Assembly (NCBI GenBank): GCA_016125225.1
Contig: WGME01000001.1
Span: forward strand, 1 to 64,000
From: a bacterium
GTDB lineage: Bacteria; Planctomycetota; Planctomycetia; Planctomycetales; Planctomycetaceae
Direction of reading: 5' to 3'
DNA length: 64,000 bases
The first letter of the stretch is position 1, and the number at the start of each line of letters is the position of its first letter. A program made the translations under genes and the position numbers. The notes beneath the pieces were generated by a model that saw nothing but the letters and a program-made list of their open reading frames with translations, had not been told where the DNA came from and did not search any database. This document shows positions 27,638 to 36,536 of this stretch, in pieces.

Positions 27638-30600
27638 GTGCCGGGCCGCTTACGCCCAATGACTGCTGGTCGCGGACTGTGGCTGGTGGCGACACTTCTG
27701 GTCGCCGCTTCCGCCCTCAGTGCGCTCCTGGTACGGGCCGAGCCCAGCCCCAAAATCGCAGGGGATGCCGGGCCGATTCAGATCTTTGCTGACTGGTCTC
27801 AGGAATGGGCTGACGACAAAGGCCATGTCGCGATGTTCCGCGGTCACTGCCGCATCGTGCAGGGCGACTTCGGTTACTCGGCCGATAAGGCTGTCGTCTG
27901 GGTGCGTCGCGAAGCCACGCCGCAAGGTCCGATCGATCGCCTCGCGGTCTATCTGGAAGACGAAGTCTTTGCCCGGACAGCCGACGGCGATGCTTCGGGG
28001 TCTCAACTGGTGGCCCATTTGAAAACAGCTCAGGGCATCACCCTTACGGTCCGTGGTCGCCAGACCGACACACCGGGCTATCAGGACGAACTCTATCAAC
28101 GGGCGTTATCACGAAGAGACGGTCAATTGCGGACCGAGTTGATCCAGACGCAATTGACGATCGACCCGCAGACCTGGCAGGCGCAGATGGTGCAGCTGCC
28201 GGGGTCAGCCGCGCCGGTTCGTCGCGTGCGGATTTTCCAGCGGGGAGCACTCCCCTTCAGTGTGCAAAGTGAAGTCACGCCCAACAGCACGCCTCCCGAG
28301 CAGGTGGTCTATATCACGGGTGGAGTGCAGTTGCTGTTCGATGGTCTCGATGCCAGCGTGGGAACGATTGACCTGTCGGCTGATCGGGCCATCATCTGGA
28401 CCACGGCTCTCGGTGGCACTGGTATGCAGTTTGAACTGACGCAAACCACCGACCAGCCTTATGAAGTCTATCTCGAAGGCAACATCGTGATCCGTCAGGG
28501 CGAAAACGTCATTCGCGCTGACCGGGCCTATTACGATGCCCGTGAAGACCGGGCGCTGGTGCTGAATGCGGAACTGAAAGCGTTTCTTCCTGACGAAGAT
28601 GTCTCGGTCCGCATTCGCGCTGATCGCCTGCGGCAAACATCCGCAATGAGCTACCACGCTCAGAACGCCTGGATTTCGACCAGTCAACTTGGTCGGCCGG
28701 GGTATCGGTTGCAAGCCAGCGATGTCTTTATCGACTATCGTCCCAGCGGTTCGTTGTTTGGCGGGCCGGTGCCCGTGCAGATCGACCAGACGACCGGGCG
28801 GGAGATACCGCAGCTCACGCCTTGGGCGACCATCACAAACAGCACGCTGGTGGTGGGTGAAACACCGGTCTTCTACTCCCCCTATGTCAGCGTTCCGGCC
28901 GATGACCCCGGCATTCCCTTGCAGGCTTTGACCTTCCGGCAAGACCGCATCTTCGGGACACAAATCCGCACACAGTGGGATGCGTTCCAATTGCTGGGTT
29001 TGGAACAACCGCCCGATTCCAAATGGACCGCCGAGTTCGACTACCTCAGCGATCGTGGTCCGTTGCTGGGGACGAATGGCCGTTATCGTGGGATCGATGG
29101 CCATGGCAACCCGTTCATGGTCGGCGGCCTGGCCACCTATGTGCATGATGATGGCGACGACAATCTGGGCTTCGATCGCCGCTCGCTGGTGCCGGCCGAT
29201 CAGAACCGCGGGATTCTTCAACTGCAGCATCGCCATTTGCTGCAAGACAACTGGATGCTGCAAACCGAAATCGGCTATGCCAGCGACCGCAACTTCCGTG
29301 AGCAGTACTACGAACAGGACTTCGATCAACAGAAAGATGTCGAAACACTAGGCTGGCTGAAAAAGCAGGAAGATCACTGGGCCGCATCGTTGCTGGTGCG
29401 GCCGCAGACCAACGAGTTTGAGAACACCACGCAATGGTTGCCCCGTGGCGATTTCACCACGCTCGGTCAACCGATTCTGGGGGACTGGCTGAACTGGAGC
29501 AGTCACAGCTACGCGGCCTATGCCACGCTGGAACCCGCGGAAGCCCCGACCGATCCGAACGATCTCTATTCGCCGTTGCCCTATGTCACCAGTGCCGACG
29601 GTGTGGTGGCCATGACCCGGCACGAGATCACGGCACCGTTCAATCTCGGCCCCGTGAAGCTCTCGCCGTATGCCCTGGGTGAAGCCGCGTTCTGGGGCGA
29701 CAGCTTCACCAACAACTCGATCGATCGCTACTACGTGCGGGCCGGTTTACGAGGCAGCATGACCGCCTGGAAGGTTTATCCGTACCTCAACAGCGACATC
29801 TTCAACCTGACCGGTCTGGCTCATAAGATGGTCTTCGACTTCGATTATGGCTGGGCCGACAGCAGCCGCGATCTCTCCGAGATTCCGCAGTGGAACGAAT
29901 TTGATGACGATGCTCAGGAACGCTTCCGTGAGCGTTTGCTGGTTAACACCTTTGGTGGCGTACTGCCCCCCGAGTTCGATCCGCGGTTCTATGCGGTCCG
30001 CAGCCTGACCGGCACCAGCGTTACGGCTCAGTATCATGAACTGGTCGACGATCAACAGGCGTTGCGACTGGGTTGGCGACACCGACTGCAAACCAAAGTT
30101 GGCCCGCCCGATCGGCAGCGCATCAAAGACTGGATGACGCTCGACCTGGGCATCACCTATTTCCCTGACTCCACGCGCGACAACTTCGGTGAAGAACTGG
30201 GGCTGTTCAGCACGCGGTATGCCTGGCATGTGGGTGACCGCACATCGATTCTGGCATCCAGTCTGGTTGACTTCTTCGATAACGCCCAAAACCTGTACAG
30301 CGTGGGTGTGCTGAGCCAGCGCAGCGTCCGTGGCAGCGTCTACATGGGTTACCGGCAGATTCAGGGTGGGCCGCTCAACAGCCAGATTCTCACTGCCAGC
30401 TACAGCTACCAGATGAGTCCGAAATGGATTTCGACGGCCTCTACGGCCTATGACGTGGGTGAAGGCCAGAACCGCGGGCAATCGCTGACGGTGTCGCAGG
30501 TCGGCGAATGGTACGTCATTCATTACGGCTTCAACTACGACGCCAGCAAAGACAACTTGGGAGTCTCGCTGGCTATTGAGCCTCGACTCGGAAAGAAGGG

Positions 30601-30643
30601 GGGCCAACTCCCCCAATTGAGTTCACTGTTGCAAAGTTATTAA
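27638..30643 (+). CDS. LptD/OstA-like outer-membrane assembly protein
   Basis: The protein of about 1001 aa has a signal peptide (GRGLWLVATLLVAASALSALLVRAEP). The N-terminal third has repeated OstA-type jelly-roll strands (YSADKAVVWV, DLSADRAIIW, IRADRAYYDAREDRALVLNAEL), the pattern of LptA/LptD periplasmic domains. The C-terminal part is rich in aromatic and polar alternating strands typical of an outer-membrane barrel. LptD inserts lipopolysaccharide into the outer leaflet. It is longer than E. coli LptD, with two or three jelly-roll units. GTG at 27638 has GGGGAG 5 bases upstream; ATG at 27659 is the alternative. No other lpt gene is adjacent. Confidence 0.75.
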   Translation: MPGRLRPMTAGRGLWLVATLLVAASALSALLVRAEPSPKIAGDAGPIQIFADWSQEWADDKGHVAMFRGHCRIVQGDFGYSADKAVVWVRREATPQGPIDRLAVYLEDEVFARTADGDASGSQLVAHLKTAQGITLTVRGRQTDTPGYQDELYQRALSRRDGQLRTELIQTQLTIDPQTWQAQMVQLPGSAAPVRRVRIFQRGALPFSVQSEVTPNSTPPEQVVYITGGVQLLFDGLDASVGTIDLSADRAIIWTTALGGTGMQFELTQTTDQPYEVYLEGNIVIRQGENVIRADRAYYDAREDRALVLNAELKAFLPDEDVSVRIRADRLRQTSAMSYHAQNAWISTSQLGRPGYRLQASDVFIDYRPSGSLFGGPVPVQIDQTTGREIPQLTPWATITNSTLVVGETPVFYSPYVSVPADDPGIPLQALTFRQDRIFGTQIRTQWDAFQLLGLEQPPDSKWTAEFDYLSDRGPLLGTNGRYRGIDGHGNPFMVGGLATYVHDDGDDNLGFDRRSLVPADQNRGILQLQHRHLLQDNWMLQTEIGYASDRNFREQYYEQDFDQQKDVETLGWLKKQEDHWAASLLVRPQTNEFENTTQWLPRGDFTTLGQPILGDWLNWSSHSYAAYATLEPAEAPTDPNDLYSPLPYVTSADGVVAMTRHEITAPFNLGPVKLSPYALGEAAFWGDSFTNNSIDRYYVRAGLRGSMTAWKVYPYLNSDIFNLTGLAHKMVFDFDYGWADSSRDLSEIPQWNEFDDDAQERFRERLLVNTFGGVLPPEFDPRFYAVRSLTGTSVTAQYHELVDDQQALRLGWRHRLQTKVGPPDRQRIKDWMTLDLGITYFPDSTRDNFGEELGLFSTRYAWHVGDRTSILASSLVDFFDNAQNLYSVGVLSQRSVRGSVYMGYRQIQGGPLNSQILTASYSYQMSPKWISTASTAYDVGEGQNRGQSLTVSQVGEWYVIHYGFNYDASKDNLGVSLAIEPRLGKKGGQLPQLSSLLQSY

Positions 30644-30662
30644 TGGAGGCTGAAGGTCTCGA

Positions 30663-30683
30663 GCTGAGTCCTGATACCTGACA
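30663..30683. repeat. Degenerate 7-bp-period repeat tract, locus 3
   Basis: Three heptads, GCTGAGT, CCTGATA, CCTGACA, lie in the short spacer after the LptD-like gene. The same words (CTGATACCTG) recur at 52548-52560. Confidence 0.4.
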
Positions 30684-30730
30684 CCGATGAATTCTGGCCT
30701 GTCTTTCTTCTGTGTTCGGAGCGCTCGATC

Positions 30731-31144
30731 ATGCCGGAACTGCTCGAACCACTGAGTTGCGAAAAATCCGATCGCAGACGGGCGCCCTGGCGACAACGGC
30801 TCGTCGAGACCGAACGGGGGCTGACACGGGGATTCCGCAGCGACGGATCGCTGTATTTCTATGTCTTCGTCGATTGTGCGGTCCTGCTGGTCGGTGGGGT
30901 ACTTGATCTGAACTTGTGGCAATGGTTCATCGTCGGCCTCGCCGTCACGATGGTGATTACAGCCGAATTGTTCCAGCAAGCGCTGCGGACCTGCATCGCC
31001 GAATTGCGTGAACTGCAACCGGCCGGACATTGGGACCGGGCATTGCATCTGGCAACCGCTGCCGTGTCGGTCGCTTTCGCGGGCGGCTCGGTGGTCGTGG
31101 CTTTGGTCTACTGGCAACGTATTCGCGAACTCTTTTCGAGTTGA
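30731..31144 (+). CDS. DgkA-like membrane protein with missing catalytic residues
   Basis: The 137-aa protein has three membrane helices laid out as in diacylglycerol kinase DgkA: GLTRGFRSDGS, then AELFQQALRTCIAEL, then the third helix after WDRALHLATAAVSVAFAG. In E. coli DgkA the second block is ELxNSAIE and the third contains KDxxSAAV. Here Glu79 is kept, but Asn is replaced by Gln82, the catalytic Glu by Arg86, and the Lys-Asp pair by other residues. It is therefore either an inactive homologue or a chance topological match. Its neighbours NfeD and FloA are membrane-organisation proteins. Confidence 0.45.
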   Translation: MPELLEPLSCEKSDRRRAPWRQRLVETERGLTRGFRSDGSLYFYVFVDCAVLLVGGVLDLNLWQWFIVGLAVTMVITAELFQQALRTCIAELRELQPAGHWDRALHLATAAVSVAFAGGSVVVALVYWQRIRELFSS

Positions 31145-31254
31145 TGGCCAAAGGGAATGATCGGCCGTGAATTGCGGTCGGTGGCGCGTTGGCTACACTG
31201 GAATCTGCGGGACACCTGTCGTTGCCGCAACTGTGTCAGTCATCGGAACCCCGC

Positions 31255-31839
31255 ATGTTTGAATCGTACGGCTTACTGGCCCTGGTTCTGCTGGTCGCAG
31301 GACTGCTGATGCTCGCCGCGGAAGTTTTTCTGCCATCCGGCGGCATGCTGGCCATCGGGACGACCATCACTCTCTGCCTGGGTCTCGCCGCCGCTTATAC
31401 GGCCTGGTACCAGCGTCACCCACTGATGTGGTGGACCTTTTGCGGCATGGTGGTGCTGTTAATTCCCACAACCCTGGGGGGAGCGTTTTATCTCTTACCC
31501 CGCACGGCGATGGGAAAGCGGGCCCTGCTGGAAGCCCCTGATCTTGAAGATCTCGAGCCCCATGTGGAAGCCACGGCTCGACTTGAAAAACTGGTCGGTC
31601 AGTTCGGGAAAACCACGTCACTGTTAAATCCCGGCGGGTTGGTGAATGTGCAAGGAGAACGCTTGCACGCGTTCAGCGAAGGCCAGATCATCGAACCGGG
31701 AACAATGGTCGAAATCCTCGAAGTGCGGGGCACACGCGTCCTGGTTCGTCCCGGTGAACCCCCGGCACCAGACGCCGAGAACACTGTTGCCGATGCCGCT
31801 CCGCGTGATGTCCTCGACTTTGAACTCCCCGCAGAGTAG
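31255..31839 (+). CDS. NfeD-family membrane protein
   Basis: The 194-aa protein has an N-terminal Met followed directly by a helix (LLALVLLVAGLLMLAAEVFLPSGG), two more helices, and a soluble C-terminal OB-fold-like domain with GLVNVQGERLHAFSEGQIIEPG and VEILEVRGTRVLVRP. NfeD proteins partner with flotillin/stomatin family proteins at membranes. The flotillin-like gene follows 146 bases downstream, the classical NfeD-FloA pairing. The ATG at 31255 is chosen because the longer frame from 31189 adds a non-conserved tail. Confidence 0.88.
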   Translation: MFESYGLLALVLLVAGLLMLAAEVFLPSGGMLAIGTTITLCLGLAAAYTAWYQRHPLMWWTFCGMVVLLIPTTLGGAFYLLPRTAMGKRALLEAPDLEDLEPHVEATARLEKLVGQFGKTTSLLNPGGLVNVQGERLHAFSEGQIIEPGTMVEILEVRGTRVLVRPGEPPAPDAENTVADAAPRDVLDFELPAE

Positions 31840-31985
31840 CCTCAGCGGACCAGTCTGGACTAAACTGGACTGGCATGAACCCCCGTTCAAACCGAAGGTC
31901 TTGTGATCCGACCGGGTTAGCGGTGCGTTCATGCCAGATAGCAACTTCGCCTTTTCATCGTCTGTGATCTCGGTAAAGGAACCCC

Positions 31986-33044
31986 ATGACCGAAGCTTTG
32001 CTGCTCGCTCAGAACAACAACGGCTGGTTCGTGGTTGGGCTTGTGATCGCCTTTTTCCTGTTTATCTTCGGCCTGATCGTCTTTGCCCTCGCGGCCCGCT
32101 ACATCGGCCTGTGGATTCAGTGCTTGATGACCGGCGCGGGAATCGGGTTTCTGACACTCGTTTACATGACGATCCGGAAGGTGAATCCGACCGTGATTGT
32201 CCGCGCCAAAATTATGGCAGTGCAGGCGGGCATCACCGATGTGTACCCCCTGAGTACCCGCGATCTGGAATCGCACTTTCTGGCAGGTGGCCGGGTGCCC
32301 AATGTGATTCGGGCCCTGGTAGCGGCTCATCGTGCCGGGATCGATCTCGACTGGCAAACGGCCCAGGCCATCGACCTCGCCGGTCGTGACGTCCTTGAAG
32401 CCGTGCGAACCAGCGTTTATCCGAAAGTGATTGATTGCCCCGATCCGCGTAAGAGTGGTGGGGCCGCCCTGGAAGCGGTGGCTGGCGATGGCATTCAACT
32501 CAAAGTTCGCGCCCGCGTGACCGTGCGAACCAACATTCATCAGCTCATCGGTGGTGCGACGGAAGAAACCGTGGTCGCCCGCGTCGGTCAGGGGATTGTC
32601 CAAGCCATCGGTTCGACGCCGTCTTACAAGCTGGTGCTGGAGAACCCGGACCGCATCTCGCAGACCGTGCTCGACCAAGGGTTGGAAGCCCAGACGGCCT
32701 TTGAAATCGTCTCCATCGACATCGCCGATATCGATGTTGGCGACAACATTGGTGCCCGGTTGGGTGCCGATCAGGCCGAAGCGGACATGCGGGTCGCTCA
32801 GGCCAACGCCGAACAGAAGCGGGCCGAGTTCACCGCCCGCGAACAGGAAAACATTGCCACGGTGCAGGCGAACCGGGCCGAAGTGGTGCTCGCCGAGGCC
32901 CAGGTGCCGATGGCGGTCGCCGAAGCCTTCCGCAGCAAAAGTCTGGGCTTGCTCGATTTCTACGAATTGAAGAACGTTCAGGCCGATACTCAAATGCGGC
33001 AGGCCATTGCCGGTCAAAGCCCGGCGGGTACGGCGAACCGCTAA
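31986..33044 (+). CDS. floA: Flotillin-like protein FloA
   Basis: The 352-aa protein has two short N-terminal hydrophobic segments (about residues 14-38 and 45-62). The SPFH-like domain contains [35 protein letters not shown] and [21 protein letters not shown]-terminal Ala/Glu-rich coiled coil follows ([25 protein letters not shown]). This is the FloA (YqfA) family, which scaffolds membrane microdomains and affects membrane fluidity. The length is typical. It is the central gene of a membrane-organisation cluster with NfeD upstream and a small anchored protein downstream. Confidence 0.94.
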   Translation: MTEALLLAQNNNGWFVVGLVIAFFLFIFGLIVFALAARYIGLWIQCLMTGAGIGFLTLVYMTIRKVNPTVIVRAKIMAVQAGITDVYPLSTRDLESHFLAGGRVPNVIRALVAAHRAGIDLDWQTAQAIDLAGRDVLEAVRTSVYPKVIDCPDPRKSGGAALEAVAGDGIQLKVRARVTVRTNIHQLIGGATEETVVARVGQGIVQAIGSTPSYKLVLENPDRISQTVLDQGLEAQTAFEIVSIDIADIDVGDNIGARLGADQAEADMRVAQANAEQKRAEFTAREQENIATVQANRAEVVLAEAQVPMAVAEAFRSKSLGLLDFYELKNVQADTQMRQAIAGQSPAGTANR

Positions 33045-33085
33045 GTCAGACTGTGGGAACCGAATTCTGAGATCACGAGGTCGAG

Positions 33086-33697
33086 ATGTTTCAGCCTGTA
33101 CTGGCCGCAGATTTCGGAAGTTACGTCGGTCTGGCCATTCTGGTGTTTTCGGTCCTCGGCTGGATCATCAACGCCATCAAAGGGAATGATCCCAACGGCA
33201 AGCCCTTGCCGAAGCGGAATAAGCCCAAGCGTGATTTGCGCTCGGAACTCGAAGTCTTCCTGGAAGAACTGCAGAAGCCGCAGGAACCGGTCAAGCGGCC
33301 CCCGCCGCCTCAACCAGCCCCTGCCCCGCCCCGACAGACCACGGCCAAAACTCGTGCGAACCGTGGACAGAAATCGACGGCGAATGCTCCACGACCGTCG
33401 AACAAGCCGAACCGCAACAAAGGCTCGGGGCAATCGGTCCGCGAGCATGTCGCCACGTTCATGGGCGATAACCGTGTCGCCACGGAAGTGCAACAACATC
33501 TGTCGCACCGCATCGATCAAGCCGTACAACAAGATCTTTCGGGGGGCACTGTCGCGGCAGTTGAACCCGCAGAAGTGCGACGCAGCACGCCCCATCCTCT
33601 ACTGTCAATGCTGGCACGTCCGGAAGGGATGCGGCAAGCCATCCTTATCAACGAAGTGCTGCAACGCCCGCGGTCACTTTCACGGCCGAAATCATAA
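33086..33697 (+). CDS. Single-pass membrane protein with Pro-rich linker, unknown
   Basis: The 203-aa protein has one N-terminal helix (about residues 10-30) followed by a basic stretch (KPLPKRNKPKRD). A strongly Pro-rich linker (PPPPQPAPAPPRQ) and a polar C-terminal region with short helices follow. No domain was recognised. It starts 41 bases after floA in the same direction and probably belongs to the same operon; a role as a floA-associated factor is inference. Confidence 0.65.
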   Translation: MFQPVLAADFGSYVGLAILVFSVLGWIINAIKGNDPNGKPLPKRNKPKRDLRSELEVFLEELQKPQEPVKRPPPPQPAPAPPRQTTAKTRANRGQKSTANAPRPSNKPNRNKGSGQSVREHVATFMGDNRVATEVQQHLSHRIDQAVQQDLSGGTVAAVEPAEVRRSTPHPLLSMLARPEGMRQAILINEVLQRPRSLSRPKS

Positions 33698-33764
33698 GAG
33701 CACCCTCTGACAACGGAACAGGCCCCTCGTCACCAGTGAGTCGTGACGGTATCATGACCTGATT

Positions 33765-34925
33765 ATGGCCGAAGCCCTCACAGCCAGTCTGCTTCCGAGT
33801 CGGCAACGCGATGAACCGTTCGTGTTGCTTTTCGCCGGGCGTTTCTTCCTGCGGGGCAGTACGGCCTATACGCTGCGGTTAGCCGAATTCCTGCCCGAAC
33901 ATGGCTTTCGCATTTCGGTGGTGTGCCCCAAAGCGGAAACGGTCGACGCCGAGCATCGCAAGCTGCTGCAGATTCACGAATACCCGTATCTGCAGGCGAT
34001 GTTCTGGAGCCCCGTCGTGTTGGAGATGCTGGCCCGGTCGCTGCGTAAAGACCCGCCCGATCTGATTCATATCCAGTCGCGCAATGCCATTCCGCAAGGG
34101 CTCTGGCTGGCCCGGCGGTTACGCGTGCCCGTCATTCAAACCGTGCACGATTACATGCAGCCGCGCGAACGCCTGCGGACCGACCCACAACTCACGCAAC
34201 GGATCATCGCCGTGAGTGAATCAGTCAAAGCCGATTTGCTGGGCCGGTCGGGTGTCGATAACCAACTCATCACCGTGGTTCACAGCGGCGTCAGTTGCGA
34301 CCTGTCTCATCAGGACGCCGAGGTGCTGACGCCCGGTCGCGTGCCGGTCGTGGGAACGGCGGGACCGTTGGAAGCGGTGAAGGGCTTTCCGTTCTTCCTC
34401 GGGGCAGCGGCTCGCGTGTTGTCGATGGGTCGACAAGTGGAATTCGTCATCGCCGGAGCCGGACCGGAAGAAGAAAACCTGCGGCGGCTGGCCCGTGAAC
34501 TGGGCATCGCCGAGCATGTCACCTTCGTTCCCAACCTGCTCGATTTTTCCGATGCCCTCGAAGCCATGGACATCTTCTGCCTCCCCTCACTGCAGCAGGG
34601 CATTGGCACCATTATGCTCGAAGCAATGGCCCTCGGTCGCCCCGTGATCGCCACCAAAGTCGGCGGCGTCTACCGGGTCATCCGCGACAATGAAACGGGG
34701 CTGCTGGTCCCGCCGTCAGACAGTGCCCGGCTGGCGGAACGCATCATCGAACTGCTCGATGATCCTGAACGTGCCCGCACCATCGGTGCCGCCGCCCGCG
34801 AAGAAGTGCTGCAGGAATTCCGCGTCGACCAGATGGTCTCCCAAACCGCCGCCGTCTACCGGGACGTGCTCCGACAAACCTCAGCGACCCCGGCCAAGAC
34901 CGAAACGCAAGTGATCTCTTCGTGA
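33765..34925 (+). CDS. Family-4-type glycosyltransferase (GT-B)
   Basis: The 386-aa protein has a GT-B architecture. The N-terminal domain begins LLFAGRFFLRGSTAYTLRLAEFL and contains LIHIQSRNAIPQGLW and QTVHDYMQPRE. The C-terminal nucleotide-sugar domain contains VGTAGPLEAVKGFPFFL, FVIAGAGPEEENLRRLA and the EX7E-type block LEAMALGRPVIATKVGG. It should transfer a sugar from an NDP-sugar to a surface glycan or lipid. The gene lies 67 bases after the small membrane protein, so it may be cotranscribed with floA. Confidence 0.9.
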   Translation: MAEALTASLLPSRQRDEPFVLLFAGRFFLRGSTAYTLRLAEFLPEHGFRISVVCPKAETVDAEHRKLLQIHEYPYLQAMFWSPVVLEMLARSLRKDPPDLIHIQSRNAIPQGLWLARRLRVPVIQTVHDYMQPRERLRTDPQLTQRIIAVSESVKADLLGRSGVDNQLITVVHSGVSCDLSHQDAEVLTPGRVPVVGTAGPLEAVKGFPFFLGAAARVLSMGRQVEFVIAGAGPEEENLRRLARELGIAEHVTFVPNLLDFSDALEAMDIFCLPSLQQGIGTIMLEAMALGRPVIATKVGGVYRVIRDNETGLLVPPSDSARLAERIIELLDDPERARTIGAAAREEVLQEFRVDQMVSQTAAVYRDVLRQTSATPAKTETQVISS

Positions 34926-35221
34926 CTCTCCACCGTTCCGAGAGGTGGAGGGACAACGATGCCGACCAATCTGCCACCAGCACGAGATACAACCACAACA
35001 CAATGCCTGGTAATCACTTACACCAAAACAGGCATCGAACTGTAATGATGCTTTCCACTATCAGAACCCGAACTTCCTATGCAGGCAAGCGATAGGACGT
35101 GACGAATTGCAATGATCCACGCCAGTTGAACCTGAGATTCTTATTGAACAAATTTCACAAATTTGTTACACATGAAACACGAACCCAACTGAAGTGATAT
35201 CTACCTGGAAGAGCAGACCTA
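34926..35221. other. AT-richer spacer before the Fic gene
   Basis: A terminator-like hairpin CTCCACC-N9-GGTGGAG lies at 34928-34950, just after the glycosyltransferase stop, without a T-run. The remainder (about 34960-35221) is clearly richer in A and T than the flanks and has no supported gene. It contains AACAAATTTCACAAATTTGT at 35148-35167, a palindrome-like operator candidate. The change in composition marks the left edge of a probable horizontally acquired block. Confidence 0.5.
35148..35167. promoter_or_regulatory. Palindromic operator candidate upstream of the Fic gene
   Basis: AACAAATTT-CA-CAAATTTGT contains the inverted words ACAAATTT and AAATTTGT. It lies 55 bases before the Fic start. 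The Fic protein has a C-terminal winged helix, so autoregulation through this site is possible. This rests on position and symmetry only. Confidence 0.35.
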
Positions 35222-36388
35222 ATGCTTGCAAGTGACTTCGCTGAAAAGTTTCCGGGCGAATTACGACCAATAAAGAAAGGCGTCCTTTCATTCGTACCAA
35301 ATCCCTTACCCCATTACATGTGCTCGGGATCATTTCGAACAACAGATGAACGAGCGCACAGATCATTAGGGCGATTGGAAGCAGTGTTACCGACATTGCC
35401 AAATCAATCATTGATTACAACACCCTTTATGCGCCGGGAGGCAGTCCTCTCAAGCAAAATCGAAGGAACGCGAACAGAATTGGCTGGCTTGTACCTATTT
35501 GAAGACATGCGCTGCAACGTGGAAGAAGGTGAGCCGAACGACCATGATGAAACCGACGCAATGACCGTGATGAATTACGTTGATGCACAAAATTACGGAT
35601 TCCAGAGCATTAGGGAATCGCCTATCTGCAACCGTATTCTTTGTGAGATGCATGATCGGCTTATGTCTGGAATTCCGGGAAATCGAGGCTTCGATAAAAT
35701 GCCAGGAAAATTCAGACGTACACAAGCCCACATCGGGGACAGTGACATACTGCTGGCTCGATATGTGGCACCACCAGCCGAAGAAATTGACCGCCTAATG
35801 ACTGACCTAGAAGCCTACATAAATTCAGAACACGATGTTCCAACCTTGGCCAAAATCGCTATGGTCCACTATCAGTTTGAGGCAATTCATCCGTTTTTCG
35901 ATGGAAACGGAAGAATTGGACGGCTGCTAATCTCCCTGATGCTTTCCAAAACCGGAATTCTCCGCGAACCGTTACTGTATTTGAGCGCATATTTTGAGCG
36001 GAATAAAACGGAGTACGTACGCCTTTTACTTCGAGTAAGCACCCATGGTGATTGGGGATCATGGATCTCATTCTTCCTTGAAGGTGTCGAGTCCGTTGCA
36101 AATGACGCCGCAACTAGGGCAGCAGACATTCTGACTCTGCGCGAAAAATATCGATCCGCACTTCAAAGCAAGCGATCCGCAGCAGCAAAACTACTTGAGC
36201 TAGTTGATAGCCTTTTCAGATGGCCAATTACGACAGTCAAACGAGCCACCGGCTTTTTAGAGATGTCACCGCAGGGCGCTACCAAGCATATCCAGCGGCT
36301 TCAGCAAGCTGGGATTCTGGAAGAAGTCACAGGTTACAAACGTAATCGACTGTTCATGGCAAAAGAGATCGTAGAAATCCTTTCATAA
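35222..36388 (+). CDS. Fic-family protein (putative AMP transferase) with winged helix
   Basis: The 388-aa protein has the complete Fic motif HPFFDGNGRIGR (residues 223-234; His223 catalytic). An N-terminal inhibitory helix SSKIEG (77-82) fits the (S/T)xxxE(G/N) motif of class II Fic proteins. A C-terminal winged-helix region (about 320-388, TTVKRATGFLEMSPQGATKHIQRLQQAGIL) suggests DNA binding. Fic enzymes transfer AMP or other groups onto target hydroxyls. Base composition is much more AT-rich than neighbours, suggesting recent transfer. No toxin-antitoxin partner gene is adjacent. Confidence 0.93.
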   Translation: MLASDFAEKFPGELRPIKKGVLSFVPNPLPHYMCSGSFRTTDERAHRSLGRLEAVLPTLPNQSLITTPFMRREAVLSSKIEGTRTELAGLYLFEDMRCNVEEGEPNDHDETDAMTVMNYVDAQNYGFQSIRESPICNRILCEMHDRLMSGIPGNRGFDKMPGKFRRTQAHIGDSDILLARYVAPPAEEIDRLMTDLEAYINSEHDVPTLAKIAMVHYQFEAIHPFFDGNGRIGRLLISLMLSKTGILREPLLYLSAYFERNKTEYVRLLLRVSTHGDWGSWISFFLEGVESVANDAATRAADILTLREKYRSALQSKRSAAAKLLELVDSLFRWPITTVKRATGFLEMSPQGATKHIQRLQQAGILEEVTGYKRNRLFMAKEIVEILS

Positions 36389-36465
36389 ATGACGACGTAA
36401 CAATTTAACATCAGAGTTCATTCCCTAAAGTCACAACACGATATCCGCCACGGTGCATGACACAT

Positions 36466-36495
36466 TTGCCACACCTCACTCGCATGAGCTATGCT
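36466..36495 (+). promoter_or_regulatory. Putative sigma70 promoter of the sialic-acid operon
   Basis: TTGCCA, an 18-base spacer and TATGCT lie about 40 bases upstream of the lyase start. A regulator site could not be recognised. Confidence 0.45.
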
Positions 36496-36536
36496 GACGG
36501 GTCTTTCCCGCACGCTTCTCTGCGAAAGACTTTGTG

